DNA of 64,000 nt, taken from positions 1 to 64,000 of the forward strand of contig NZ_RHFG01000010.1 in assembly GCF_004745485.1 (NCBI RefSeq), read 5' to 3'. Of this stretch, positions 44,749 to 53,040 are shown piece after piece. How positions within the stretch are numbered: position 1 is the stretch's first letter; each line of letters begins with the position of its first letter. The notes beneath the pieces were generated by a model. The model was given only the letters and a program-made list of their open reading frames with translations, searched no databases and had not been told where the DNA came from. The DNA is from Brevibacterium sp. S22 (GTDB lineage: Bacteria > Actinomycetota > Actinomycetes > Actinomycetales > Brevibacteriaceae). The translations under genes and the position numbers were made by a program.

Positions 44749-45127
44749 CCCCTATGTCCTGATCGGGGCGCGTCGTGTTCGTCGCGTGCTGGTGAGCACG
44801 ATTGATGGTGCCATCGACGGAGACGTTCCAATCGATGTCACCGGCAGCATCAGCATCAGAAAGCACGTTGGCCAGGACTCGGTCCCAGGTGCCGTCAGCG
44901 GCGTAGCGGCGGTGACGTTTCCATACCGTCTGCCAGGGACCGAAGTGCTCACGAGGCAGGTCGCGCCAGTCGATGCCGGCACGATATCGGTACACGATTC
45001 CCTCGACGATTCGACGGTTGTTCTCAAACGGTCGGGCTCTCTTACCGGCATTCGAGGGCAGAAGAGGTTTGATTCTCGCCCACTGCTCATCAGTGAATAC
45101 TCGGTGTCTAGGGCATGTCTCCTTCAT
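44708..45127 (-). CDS. IS5-family transposase, N-terminal part (frame A)
   Basis: The protein is 139 residues from ATG 45127, containing FTDEQWARIKPLLPSNAGK, YRAGIDWRDLPREHFGPWQTV and NVSVDGTINRAHQHA, where the first catalytic Asp is in VDGT. It ends soon after the G5 run at 44748-44752, where frame B takes over in the +1 frame. The first residues (MKETCPRHR) derive partly from the abutting element relic. The frame change may be programmed or may be a mutation. Confidence 0.75.
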   Translation of the reverse strand: MKETCPRHRVFTDEQWARIKPLLPSNAGKRARPFENNRRIVEGIVYRYRAGIDWRDLPREHFGPWQTVWKRHRRYAADGTWDRVLANVLSDADAAGDIDWNVSVDGTINRAHQHATNTTRPDQDIGGYVELQESARFGV

Positions 45128-45415
45128 CGGCACAGCCACGTCAAGGACGACGTGATCCCGTAAGCCTCTGGATACGTTCGCTGTCGGAAGTTTGCCATAC
45201 CGCATTGCTGAGATGCGCCAATGCTAGACGTAGGGAAACGAACGCTAGACGACGTTACGGCTCCGCTACGCAGCAGCTTCGCTTGCCGGCGTTCAGGGGA
45301 AGAAGAGGTCCGATTCGCGCCGACTACTCTTCAGTAACGACTTGATGACGATGCTGTGTAGTCGATTATCCAGCCCGACGGCTCCACAATCTCAAATAGA
45401 AGGACATGCCCTTTC
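45111..45415. mobile_element. internally deleted IS5-like relic (MITE-like)
   Basis: The left end GGGCATGTCTCCTTCATCGGC matches the end of the 44.2-kb element. Its next 130 bp align with that element's transposase 3' region (for example ACGTAGGGAAACGAACGCTAG). After 45290 the sequence jumps to the transposase 5' region (CTTGCCGGCGTTCAGGGGAAG). It closes near GGACATGCCC at 45404-45413. The middle of the element, about 600 bp, is missing, and the remaining frames are broken. Confidence 0.7.
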
Positions 45416-45419
45416 ACGT

Positions 45420-45575
45420 GTGATGTAAGTGTCATCTGAGTCGGAGGACAGGGCCGGCGAGGATAATCTCGCTGGTGGAGTAAGCGGCACGTTAGGCATA
45501 GCGAGTCGCCAGGTCGCGAAACTACGTGAATCGGTTGAAGCACCACTCGACCAAGTTCCAGCGTTTAAATTCCTC
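45420..45575 (-). pseudogene. second, different IS5-type transposase C-terminal relic
   Basis: A minus-strand translation gives RWNLVEWCFNRFT, stop, FRDLATRYA, which matches the VVERCFNRLKQWRGIATRYD block of another IS5 subgroup. Stops and altered residues show decay. No ends were found. Confidence 0.55.
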
Positions 45576-45681
45576 TCGTTTGTGTAGAGAAGCAGCAATC
45601 GGTAGCGCACGTGGAACGAAGTGGTGTGTAACCTCGCGACATCGTAGACACTGAATCTCACCACTTCCGGGACAATCGATC

Positions 45682-45966
45682 TCAGAGCTTTGTATATTTC
45701 ATTACACGCGTGCTAACGAAAACCTGTTCTCTACAGTTGATCGCCTTCCACACCTTCCGCACCCCGTAACAGGAATAGTTCGCCCCATAGACCTCCTGGA
45801 TGACCACCATCAGCGCCTGGTCCCGACGGGCCCTGGCTGATAGTTCGCGTTTCTTGAACGCGTAATACGAGCTCACAACAATCCGTGCAACAGTCCCGGA
45901 TAGGGCGCGCACGATTGGCTCGACTCCGAACTCGTGACGATTGTCGTCGGTGAAGGCGACGATCAC
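45682..45966 (-). pseudogene. IS3-family orfB, truncated after the N-terminal part
   Basis: The 94 codons match the start of IS3 orfB (MIVAFTDDNRHEFGVEPIV, SSYYAFKKRELSARARRDQA, VYGANYSCYGVRKVWKAIN). The sequence then leaves the family and stops before the DDE integrase core. It overlaps orfA by 4 nt, the normal IS3 arrangement. The transposase is therefore non-functional. Confidence 0.8.
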
Positions 45967-46274
45967 TTCGATGGGCGGTCGAGCTCCGCCGCGAAGAAAG
46001 CCGAGGCTCTCTTCAGAATCTCGTTGGCCCTCTTCGCTTCAGCCAACTCAGCCCGCAGCCGACGGTTCTCCGCTTCCAAATCGACTGACTCAGCTGGTGT
46101 GGCCTTGCCGGAGTCTTCACGCTTACGCACCCAGACTCGCAACGTCTCTTTACTCACACCGAGCTCGCCGGCGACACGAGTGATCGCCCCGTTCGCGGTG
46201 TCCAGATCGGCCTGGGCGTGGATGACGAGTTCGACGGCACCAGCCTTGAGCTCGTCGGTGTATTCCACTGGCAA
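45963..46274 (-). CDS. IS3-family orfA (transposase helix-turn-helix subunit)
   Basis: The 103-residue protein has ITRVAGELGVSKETLRVWVRK as helix-turn-helix and a leucine-zipper coiled coil (ESVDLEAENRRLRAELAEAKR, written in parts ESVDLEAENRRL and RAELAEAKRANEILKRAS). The TTG at 46274 follows AAGGAG, and a GTG two codons later is an alternative. The orfB partner is truncated, so this is a remnant. It lies 57 bp beyond the end of the MHS transporter gene. Confidence 0.75.
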   Translation of the reverse strand: MPVEYTDELKAGAVELVIHAQADLDTANGAITRVAGELGVSKETLRVWVRKREDSGKATPAESVDLEAENRRLRAELAEAKRANEILKRASAFFAAELDRPSK

Positions 46275-46330
46275 GAGAGAATCTCCTTCTTCCAATCTCC
46301 CTGCCTCTATTATCCCCGGGGCGATGCATT

Positions 46331-47662
46331 CTATCGTTTTAGTGGTTTCGTTATCTTTTTTGAAACAGCCATCGCTCCCAATGGTGCGAAGCTCGTCTCC
46401 CGTATAAACAGAAAAGCTGTAGCACCGAGCATGGCTACAGCAGTCGGATAGATCCACACCAGATTGAGATGACCACCCTCTGCGATAGCTGTGATGAACA
46501 ATGGTGCAGTGCCACCAAACAGCGCCACCGCGATGGCGTAGGGCAGACCGATACCGGTCGAACGGACGCGGGCCGGAACATGTTCCACCAATACCGACGT
46601 AAGTACTGCCAGATAGGGGGCCAGGATAAGAACCATGGTGAACTGTGTCAGGAAGTAGGCCACCAAACCGTTGCCGATTAGCGTGAAAGCTGGCCATGAC
46701 AGGCATACGCTACCGATGGTGGCAAAAAGTAGCAGTGGCTTACGCCCGACACGGTCGGACAGGTAACCGAACAGCGGCAAGACTACAACGAGTAATACTG
46801 TAGCTAAGGTTTGCGCCATGAGAACTGTTTCTAGAGCATACCCGTAGGTTGTAGAGGCGTAAGACGGCAGGTAGGTGACCCAAATGTAATGCAACAGAGA
46901 AATCGGTGAAGCAATGAAGATCACCCAGAGTACAGATTTAAAGTGCTCGGTGAAAAGCATCTTCACAGGAGCTTTGATCACTTCCTGCTCTTGCCTCATT
47001 TCCTCGAAAGTCTCGGACTCTCCAACGTTACGTCGATATAGATAGGCCGCGAAACCCAAGGCGGCAACAGCAAGAAAACCTATGCGCCAGCCGAAGGAGC
47101 TCATCTGCTGATCATCGAGGGCGACAGTGAGGATGCCTGCGATAACGCTGGCCAGCAGAATGCCCAACGAAATTGATACCTGCTGGAATGATCCACTCAG
47201 GCCCCTGCGCTTTGCTGGTGCTGACTCCACCATGTATGTCATCGAGGTGCCGTATTCGCCGCCAGCAGCAAACCCCTGGGCCAATCGGCCAATGAGCAGG
47301 ATCAAGGGAGCGGCTAGACCAATGATCGAATATGTAGGCGTAACAGCAATCAAGACGCTGCCACCAGACATAATGAGGACAGAAATCGCAAGCCCCACTT
47401 TGCGGCCAATGCGATCGCCCAGGGAGCCGAGCATTGCACCGCCCAGCGGTCGCATCACAAACCCGACGGCGTAAATGACCAGTGTCCCGAGTAGTGCTGC
47501 AATGGGGTCCCCTTCGGGGAAGAACTGGGAAGCAAAGACCGGAGCCAGTAGGCCGTAGAGAGCCCAGTCCACGTACTCTAACGAGTTGCCTATGGCCCCA
47601 GCGGCAATTCGCTTCTTCTGGTCAGGGAGAAAATGGGTATCGTCCCGTATTGATTCTTTCAT
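46331..47662 (-). CDS. MHS family (metabolite:H+ symporter) MFS transporter
   Basis: The 443-residue protein has twelve helices. MHS signatures are GNSLEYVDWALYG in helix 1, GSLGDRIGRKVGL between helices 2 and 3, GRLAQGFAAGGEYGTSMTYMVE in helix 4 and GYLSDRVGRKPLLL in the central loop. The family imports carboxylates, betaines and similar small metabolites with protons. It is the last gene of the hydantoinase operon (4-nt overlap with hyuA), so it probably imports the operon's substrate. Base composition is markedly lower in GC than in core genes. Confidence 0.88.
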   Translation of the reverse strand: MKESIRDDTHFLPDQKKRIAAGAIGNSLEYVDWALYGLLAPVFASQFFPEGDPIAALLGTLVIYAVGFVMRPLGGAMLGSLGDRIGRKVGLAISVLIMSGGSVLIAVTPTYSIIGLAAPLILLIGRLAQGFAAGGEYGTSMTYMVESAPAKRRGLSGSFQQVSISLGILLASVIAGILTVALDDQQMSSFGWRIGFLAVAALGFAAYLYRRNVGESETFEEMRQEQEVIKAPVKMLFTEHFKSVLWVIFIASPISLLHYIWVTYLPSYASTTYGYALETVLMAQTLATVLLVVVLPLFGYLSDRVGRKPLLLFATIGSVCLSWPAFTLIGNGLVAYFLTQFTMVLILAPYLAVLTSVLVEHVPARVRSTGIGLPYAIAVALFGGTAPLFITAIAEGGHLNLVWIYPTAVAMLGATAFLFIRETSFAPLGAMAVSKKITKPLKR

Positions 47663-49788
47663 AGCAACTGATGGTCCTCTGCACTTGTGCGTGTTCCGCC
47701 CGTAGCTTCGGTCTCAACATTGAGTGACGAGCTGACGGCGATTTTGGAAATTTTGATGCTTCCGTGATTTGCAAGATGAGCTTCCCACCCGGATTGGACA
47801 ACGATAGTGGTGTCCGCTTGTTCGATGACCGCAGGCCCTGCAATAGACTCCGTAAAAGCGGATCTGTTAATGATCCTCGCTTTGACGTAACTATTTTTTG
47901 CAGGGTCCCAGAACGGCGCCGAGGTCTCGGTGGCAGCGCTGTCGTCGAAATTCTCGCCACTGGGTGGAGGCACTGGTCGATAGCCAGTGACGGCGATCTT
48001 GTATCCTGTGATCTCGCACTCGCTGCGGTCATCGAGTTGGCCGTATCTGTCGAAATGCATCTCATCGAAATCTGAACGAAGGCTCGCAGGAGCCTCTGCG
48101 TTGAGGATCGGATCGATGTCGATTGGCAGATCAAGCTCATGCGATTGCCCTAGGTAACGCATGCTCAGAGTCACCGAGGTCACGACTTCTTCGGAGTCCG
48201 CTGCCTTACAGTCTGTCTGGTCCTGTGCCTCGCTAATTGCTCTAGCCAGCTCGGCATGTAGCAGTGTCAGCTCGTCGTGGACCAACCTGGTATGCCAGGT
48301 CTTCCATACATTTGTCACAGTGTCTGAAGCCAGTAGTCCATAGGCCGAAAGCACCCCTGGGAATGGTGGGATGATGATGGTGTCAATACCGAGTTCATCA
48401 GCGATTCCGCATGCATGCATCGGGCCGGCACCACCGCAAGGGAAGAGCGCATAGTCGCGAACATCGATACCTCGTTTGATTGAAACGACCCGTGCTGCGT
48501 TGGCCATACCAGCAACTGCGACACGATGGATGGCCCAGGCGGCCTCGGCTGTAGTCTTTCCTAACGGTTCGGCTATTTTCTTTGAGATCGCTTCTTCAGC
48601 TAGCTCCCTGGAAAGCGACATTGAACCATCAGCCAATTCCTCATTCGGCAAGTAGCCGAGGACTACGTTCGCATCGGTGACGGTGGGCAACGTTCCACCG
48701 TGTCCGTAACACGCTGGGCCGGGGTCAGCCCCAGCGCTTTCCGGGCCGACTTTGAGTCCTCCCGAGATATCGAGTTCGCCGATCGAGCCTCCACCGGCCC
48801 CGACGGTATGTACGTCGACACTGGGGAGACGAACATCGAAGCTTCCGACTGCGCCCTCATCGCTGAGAGCGGACGCCCCGTTGTCAATCAGGATGACATC
48901 CGTGCTCGTGCCACCCATATCTACGGACAAAAGATTGCGCTCACCTAGCACCCCGCCTACCTTAGCTGCGCCAATGGCACCGCCGGCCAGTCCCGACATC
49001 AGCACGGATACAGCGGCTTCTTCGAGCAGCTCGGCATCGATGATGCCGCCGTGAGATTCCATCATGTACAGGGGCTGGTGCACGTCGAAGTCAGTGAGCT
49101 TGGCGCGCAGTTTTTGAACATAACGTGACACCAGTGGTCTGATATAGGCATCTAGAGCGGTGACGACCAACCGTTCGTATTCGCGCACTCGGGGGTCAAT
49201 GACTGACGAGCAACTTACGTAGATGTGGGGATATCTCGCATTGATTCGGGCGGCGATGTCCTGCTCAACCTTCGGTGCCGTATAGGAGAACAGTAGATTG
49301 AGCGCAATAGAGTCAACACCCTGGTCATTGACTAGATAGTCGACTGCCTCATCAATCTCGGCCTGACTCGAAGATGCGGTGAGCTGTCCCTGTGGATTGA
49401 GCCTGGTGGCAATTTCCACGGTGTCCTGGCGCTGTGCGAGGAAAATGGGGGTCTGATAATCTAGCCGGAAATCGTACATCCGCTTCCTCTTCGCCCGGCC
49501 TATTGCCAGAGTATCGGCGAATCCGGTTGTGCAAATGACACCGACCCGGGCTCCTCGCCGCTGCAGGAATGCATTAATTCCCACTGTCGAGCCGTGCACC
49601 AAACGACTTACTTCTTGCGGAGTGGAACCGGCTTTCTGTAGGCCCGTCTGCAGACCGTTCATGAATGCAATCGATGGATCTTCCGGAGTGCTTTGTACTT
49701 TGGTGGTGGTCATTCTTGCGCCGTTCTCGGCGTAGACCACGACATCGGTGAAAGTACCGCCAACGTCAATGCCAACCCACGTGCTCAT
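47659..49788 (-). CDS. hyuA: hydantoinase/5-oxoprolinase family subunit A
   Basis: The 709-residue protein starts WVGIDVGGTFTDVVVY, the ASKHA-type nucleotide-binding motif of HyuA. It continues with LVHGSTVGINAFLQRRGARVG, MGGTSTDVILIDNG and FPCGGAGPMHACGIADELG, all diagnostic of this family. HyuA with HyuB uses ATP to open cyclic amides such as hydantoins, N-methylhydantoin, 5-oxoproline or lactams, and related pairs carboxylate ketones. It overlaps hyuB and the MHS gene by 4 nt each. Substrate cannot be read from sequence. Confidence 0.92.
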   Translation of the reverse strand: MSTWVGIDVGGTFTDVVVYAENGARMTTTKVQSTPEDPSIAFMNGLQTGLQKAGSTPQEVSRLVHGSTVGINAFLQRRGARVGVICTTGFADTLAIGRAKRKRMYDFRLDYQTPIFLAQRQDTVEIATRLNPQGQLTASSSQAEIDEAVDYLVNDQGVDSIALNLLFSYTAPKVEQDIAARINARYPHIYVSCSSVIDPRVREYERLVVTALDAYIRPLVSRYVQKLRAKLTDFDVHQPLYMMESHGGIIDAELLEEAAVSVLMSGLAGGAIGAAKVGGVLGERNLLSVDMGGTSTDVILIDNGASALSDEGAVGSFDVRLPSVDVHTVGAGGGSIGELDISGGLKVGPESAGADPGPACYGHGGTLPTVTDANVVLGYLPNEELADGSMSLSRELAEEAISKKIAEPLGKTTAEAAWAIHRVAVAGMANAARVVSIKRGIDVRDYALFPCGGAGPMHACGIADELGIDTIIIPPFPGVLSAYGLLASDTVTNVWKTWHTRLVHDELTLLHAELARAISEAQDQTDCKAADSEEVVTSVTLSMRYLGQSHELDLPIDIDPILNAEAPASLRSDFDEMHFDRYGQLDDRSECEITGYKIAVTGYRPVPPPSGENFDDSAATETSAPFWDPAKNSYVKARIINRSAFTESIAGPAVIEQADTTIVVQSGWEAHLANHGSIKISKIAVSSSLNVETEATGGTRTSAEDHQLL

Positions 49789-51551
49789 TCCATCTCTCCC
49801 GTCGTTGTCGTGTTCATCTCGCTCCGTAGGCGAAGGGTTGATTCTTTACTGACCGTGCCGTCGTCGTTGAGAACCACCCCGTATACATCGTGGGCAATCA
49901 GGCGACTAACGCGGCTGTTTCGCGCATCGCGAGCAACATCCTCCGCGCTCCGTGACAGTGGATCGCCGTAACCCCCACCTCCGGAGAGGTGGATTGTGAG
50001 TTCATCGCCGGTATGTAAATCCAACATCTGTTTCGATCTCAACTGCTCAACTGTGCCGTTGGCTCGGCTGATTTGTGCTGATGTGTGTGCGGCTGCCATT
50101 CCGCCTTGCGCACCCCACGGAGCGGTAGTGTGGCGCTCTCCTCGATAGTTCGCCACGATGTCATCGCTTAGGACCTTGAAAGTCTTAGAGGTGCCAAGTC
50201 CGCCACGCCATCGTCCGGGGCCTGCGCTGTCCGTGGTGAGCGACCAGTCCATGACCTGAATAGGGGCTTCCAATTCCAGCGTCTCGGCTGGGACGTTCAT
50301 ACAGTTTGTGGCATCGGTTTCGACGGCGTCTATGCCGTCAAGGCCCAGGCGGCCGCCCATGCCACCCACGCCGAGTTCGCTACTGACAAAATAACCACCG
50401 TCTTCGGTGCGACCAGCGAAGTTCATGACCAGCAGTTGCCCGCAAGATGCGGCCGGAGCCTCGTCGGGAACGATCTGCGTAAAACAGCCAAGTAGTGTGT
50501 CACCAATACGCCGGACGGTCGCGGTGCGGGAGTTCACAGGCGCAGGGCGGTGAGGGTTGACGATGGTGCCTTCGGGAAGACGCAGAGTCAATGATTGGTA
50601 GCAACCGCTATTGTTGGGCACATCGTCGCCAATGACTGCTCGCAACACATAGTACGTCGCGGCGATCGAGGACGCGGGAACACAGTTGAATGGGCCGCGC
50701 ACCTGCGGGCTGGTGCCAGTGAAGTCGATTGTCAGGCTGTCACCGTGGATTTCGACGGTGGCAGTAATCGCGATCTGTTGGCCGACGTCAACACCGTCGT
50801 CGTCCATGTAATCTGTGAAGGTGTATTTGCCATCGGGCATTTGTGTTAGCCGGTTTCGGGTGAGGATGTCAGCCTGCCGGATCAGACCGTCGATCGCAGC
50901 GCGCAGATCATTGAGCGGTAGGGTCTCATTGAGCTCCTGGAGTTTTTCGTCACCGACTTTGCATGCGGCCAGTTGAGCCCGGAGATCACCCAACACGACG
51001 TTCGGGGTCCGCACGTTGCGTTCCAAGATCTTAAATACTTGGTCGACGGGTTGCCCGGCGTCGACGAGTTTCATCGGTGGTAGTTGCAATCCTTCCTGGA
51101 AGATTTCAGTAGCATCCGTGGGCAGACTACCGGGCGTCTTGCCACCGACTTCTTGATGGTGGGACATGGTCACGGCGAAGCCGAAGAGTTCATGAGACAA
51201 GAAAATTGGCTTAATGATGGCGATATCAGGAAGGTGGGTACCGCCAGCGTAAGGGTCGTTCAGGATATAGATGTCTCCCGGGTTGATGGTCTCGGGAGGA
51301 AAGTCTGCAACTATGCGCTCAACTGCGGGGATCATACATCCCAGGTGAATCGGAATCGCTGCTGCTTGCGCGATGTTGCGCCCGTCCTTATCGAAGATGC
51401 CGGCTGACGCGTCGAGTCCTTCTTTGACGATGGAAGAATAGGCGACTCGCAGCAGGGTGTGTTCCATTTCATCGGCGATGGCGGTGAGGCGATAGCGCAC
51501 TACTTCTTGAAGGACGGGGTCGATAGTCACTTCAATGGGAGATATAGACAT
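49785..51551 (-). CDS. hyuB: hydantoinase/5-oxoprolinase family subunit B
   Basis: The 588-residue protein has the HyuB features DPVLQEVVRYRLTAIADEME, LRVAYSSIVKEGLDASAGIFD, LNDPYAGGTHLPDIAIIKPIF and GRWRGGLGTSKTF, ending LSGGGGYGDPLSRSAEDVA. The metal ligands are probably in the NDPY-GGTHLPD and SHHQEVGG stretches. The ATG at 51551 follows AGAAGG. An upstream GTG (51620) overlaps the oxidase stop but has no Shine-Dalgarno. It forms the catalytic complex with HyuA. Confidence 0.92.
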   Translation of the reverse strand: MSISPIEVTIDPVLQEVVRYRLTAIADEMEHTLLRVAYSSIVKEGLDASAGIFDKDGRNIAQAAAIPIHLGCMIPAVERIVADFPPETINPGDIYILNDPYAGGTHLPDIAIIKPIFLSHELFGFAVTMSHHQEVGGKTPGSLPTDATEIFQEGLQLPPMKLVDAGQPVDQVFKILERNVRTPNVVLGDLRAQLAACKVGDEKLQELNETLPLNDLRAAIDGLIRQADILTRNRLTQMPDGKYTFTDYMDDDGVDVGQQIAITATVEIHGDSLTIDFTGTSPQVRGPFNCVPASSIAATYYVLRAVIGDDVPNNSGCYQSLTLRLPEGTIVNPHRPAPVNSRTATVRRIGDTLLGCFTQIVPDEAPAASCGQLLVMNFAGRTEDGGYFVSSELGVGGMGGRLGLDGIDAVETDATNCMNVPAETLELEAPIQVMDWSLTTDSAGPGRWRGGLGTSKTFKVLSDDIVANYRGERHTTAPWGAQGGMAAAHTSAQISRANGTVEQLRSKQMLDLHTGDELTIHLSGGGGYGDPLSRSAEDVARDARNSRVSRLIAHDVYGVVLNDDGTVSKESTLRLRSEMNTTTTGEME

Positions 51552-51616
51552 CGGCTGCCTTCTTTCTATTTGGTCACCAGCATTTGGTGCTGCTGAAGAG
51601 TGCTGAGTTGAGTGCG

Positions 51617-52921
51617 TCACAAGACGGCATTCGGAGCTTTGAATGCTCCGGCGTTGAACCTGTCAAGGCGAAAGTTGCTGAGATCGAATGATGACTGGCT
51701 ACGCAAGACGAGGTCGCAGATGATTGGACCCAATGCTGGTACCAGACCGTAACCGTGGCCGCTGAACCCGGTAGCTATTACGAGGCCGTCGGGGCCGCCT
51801 TGCGCGTCTATGACCGGCAGAGTGTCCGGGGTGGAATCGATGACACCGGCCCAGGAATCTTGCAAACGAGCGTTTTCCGTCCCCGTCAAAGTCTGTTGTA
51901 GCTGTTTGAGCGCTCGGATCGGTTCACTCGTGCGAACGCGAGCCGCAGGAGGTCCGATCTCACGAATCGTCTGTCCTCCACGAATCACAGCGTTGAGATC
52001 CTTGGCTGGTCGTATGCCCGGTCGCAATGCGAAACGGCGCCAATTCTTGCGAAAGGCAGAGAGAAATAGTGGTGCTTGCAGGATCGAGTCCGTATTGAGT
52101 CGTACCACGCCGCCGCCGCCGACCGAACAGACGAACCGACCGTCGCGGCGCTGTCGGAAGGAGAAGCCCCCTCCCCATACGGTGGCATTAGTCAGCGGTG
52201 CCACCGGAGTGGTCAGGGCGACCGAACCAACCACGTAGTTCTGTGGCAGATCGATGCCAGCAGTGCTCAGCAATTGTCGAGACCAGGCGCCGGCCGCGAC
52301 GACCGTAGTTCCCGCCTGGAGTATTCCGGCTTCGGTCTGGGCACCAATGATGGTGCTGCCGCGACGTAACAAGGTTCGTACTGGGGTATCGGCCAGAAGT
52401 TGGACACCGACTTCTCTACATGCAGCAATGTAGGCGGCGACCACGGTTTGCGGGTCTGCGTGGCCGTCCTCACCGGCAAAGATTCCGCCGCGTACAGAAC
52501 GTTTCCAGTTCGGAATGTGCTGCTTGATGCCGTCAAGGTCCAAGTAGTTGGTATCGATACCGCGGCTGCGTCCCTCCCGCATCCACTGTCGGTAGCTCTC
52601 TTCTTCGTCTGGGGTATCGAAGACTGCAAGGTTTCCACCTTTCTCCCAAGACACTTCCTGCTCCAGGAGATCGCTGAGTTCTTGCCAGCGCTTGTTGGCT
52701 TCGATCATGAGATCAAGCTCGCCCAATCCGCGACCCTGCTGCCGAACGAACCCCCAGTTCTGAGAGGATTGATGCTCTCCGAAGTGGCCGGAATCTACAC
52801 AAATCACCTTGGCGCCTGCCCTGGCCAGAGAATGCGAGGCCGCCAGTCCGACAAGCCCGCCCCCTATAATCAGAACATCCGCATGGAGATTTTTCTCGTT
52901 GCTCATTGGGCTCCAGTCCAT
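51617..52921 (-). CDS. FAD-dependent amine/amino-acid oxidase (DAO family)
   Basis: The 434-residue protein has an N-terminal FAD-binding motif LIIGGGLVGLAASHSLARAG. DAO-family features follow, including GHADPQTVVAAYIAACREVGV near 155 and ATGFSGHGYGLVPALGPII near the C-terminus. Glycine oxidase, sarcosine oxidase and D-amino-acid oxidases belong here. The start at 52921 has AAGGAAG upstream. It is the first gene of the operon, facing PucR. An oxidase for the amino acid freed by ring opening would fit. Confidence 0.87.
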   Translation of the reverse strand: MDWSPMSNEKNLHADVLIIGGGLVGLAASHSLARAGAKVICVDSGHFGEHQSSQNWGFVRQQGRGLGELDLMIEANKRWQELSDLLEQEVSWEKGGNLAVFDTPDEEESYRQWMREGRSRGIDTNYLDLDGIKQHIPNWKRSVRGGIFAGEDGHADPQTVVAAYIAACREVGVQLLADTPVRTLLRRGSTIIGAQTEAGILQAGTTVVAAGAWSRQLLSTAGIDLPQNYVVGSVALTTPVAPLTNATVWGGGFSFRQRRDGRFVCSVGGGGVVRLNTDSILQAPLFLSAFRKNWRRFALRPGIRPAKDLNAVIRGGQTIREIGPPAARVRTSEPIRALKQLQQTLTGTENARLQDSWAGVIDSTPDTLPVIDAQGGPDGLVIATGFSGHGYGLVPALGPIICDLVLRSQSSFDLSNFRLDRFNAGAFKAPNAVL

Positions 52922-52984
52922 GAATTTCTTCCTTGAATTTCTTCGACAGTGAACCATCTAAGTCGACTTCAGAGCGGTACACAA

Positions 52985-53000
52985 TGTCTCAAATGGGACA
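52985..53000. promoter_or_regulatory. possible PucR operator
   Basis: TGTCTC-AAAT-GGGACA is a near-palindrome (one mismatched pair) in the 119-bp space between the divergent oxidase and pucR genes. No footprint precedent is known to me for this regulator. Confidence 0.3.
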
Positions 53001-53040
53001 CGTTCCGCCAGCGGGTGTCCGCATTGGGAAAGGAGAATAA

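Larger units (their letters stand above)
44202..45127 (-). mobile_element. IS5-family (IS427-like) insertion element, one end rearranged
   Basis: The left end is a terminal repeat beginning GGGTATGTCTCC next to a TAG target-like triplet. The element codes for a two-frame transposase on the minus strand. At the right end the transposase start runs straight into a second, internally deleted relative of the same element, and a terminal repeat in the expected inverted orientation is missing. This copy may therefore be unable to transpose. Confidence 0.8.
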
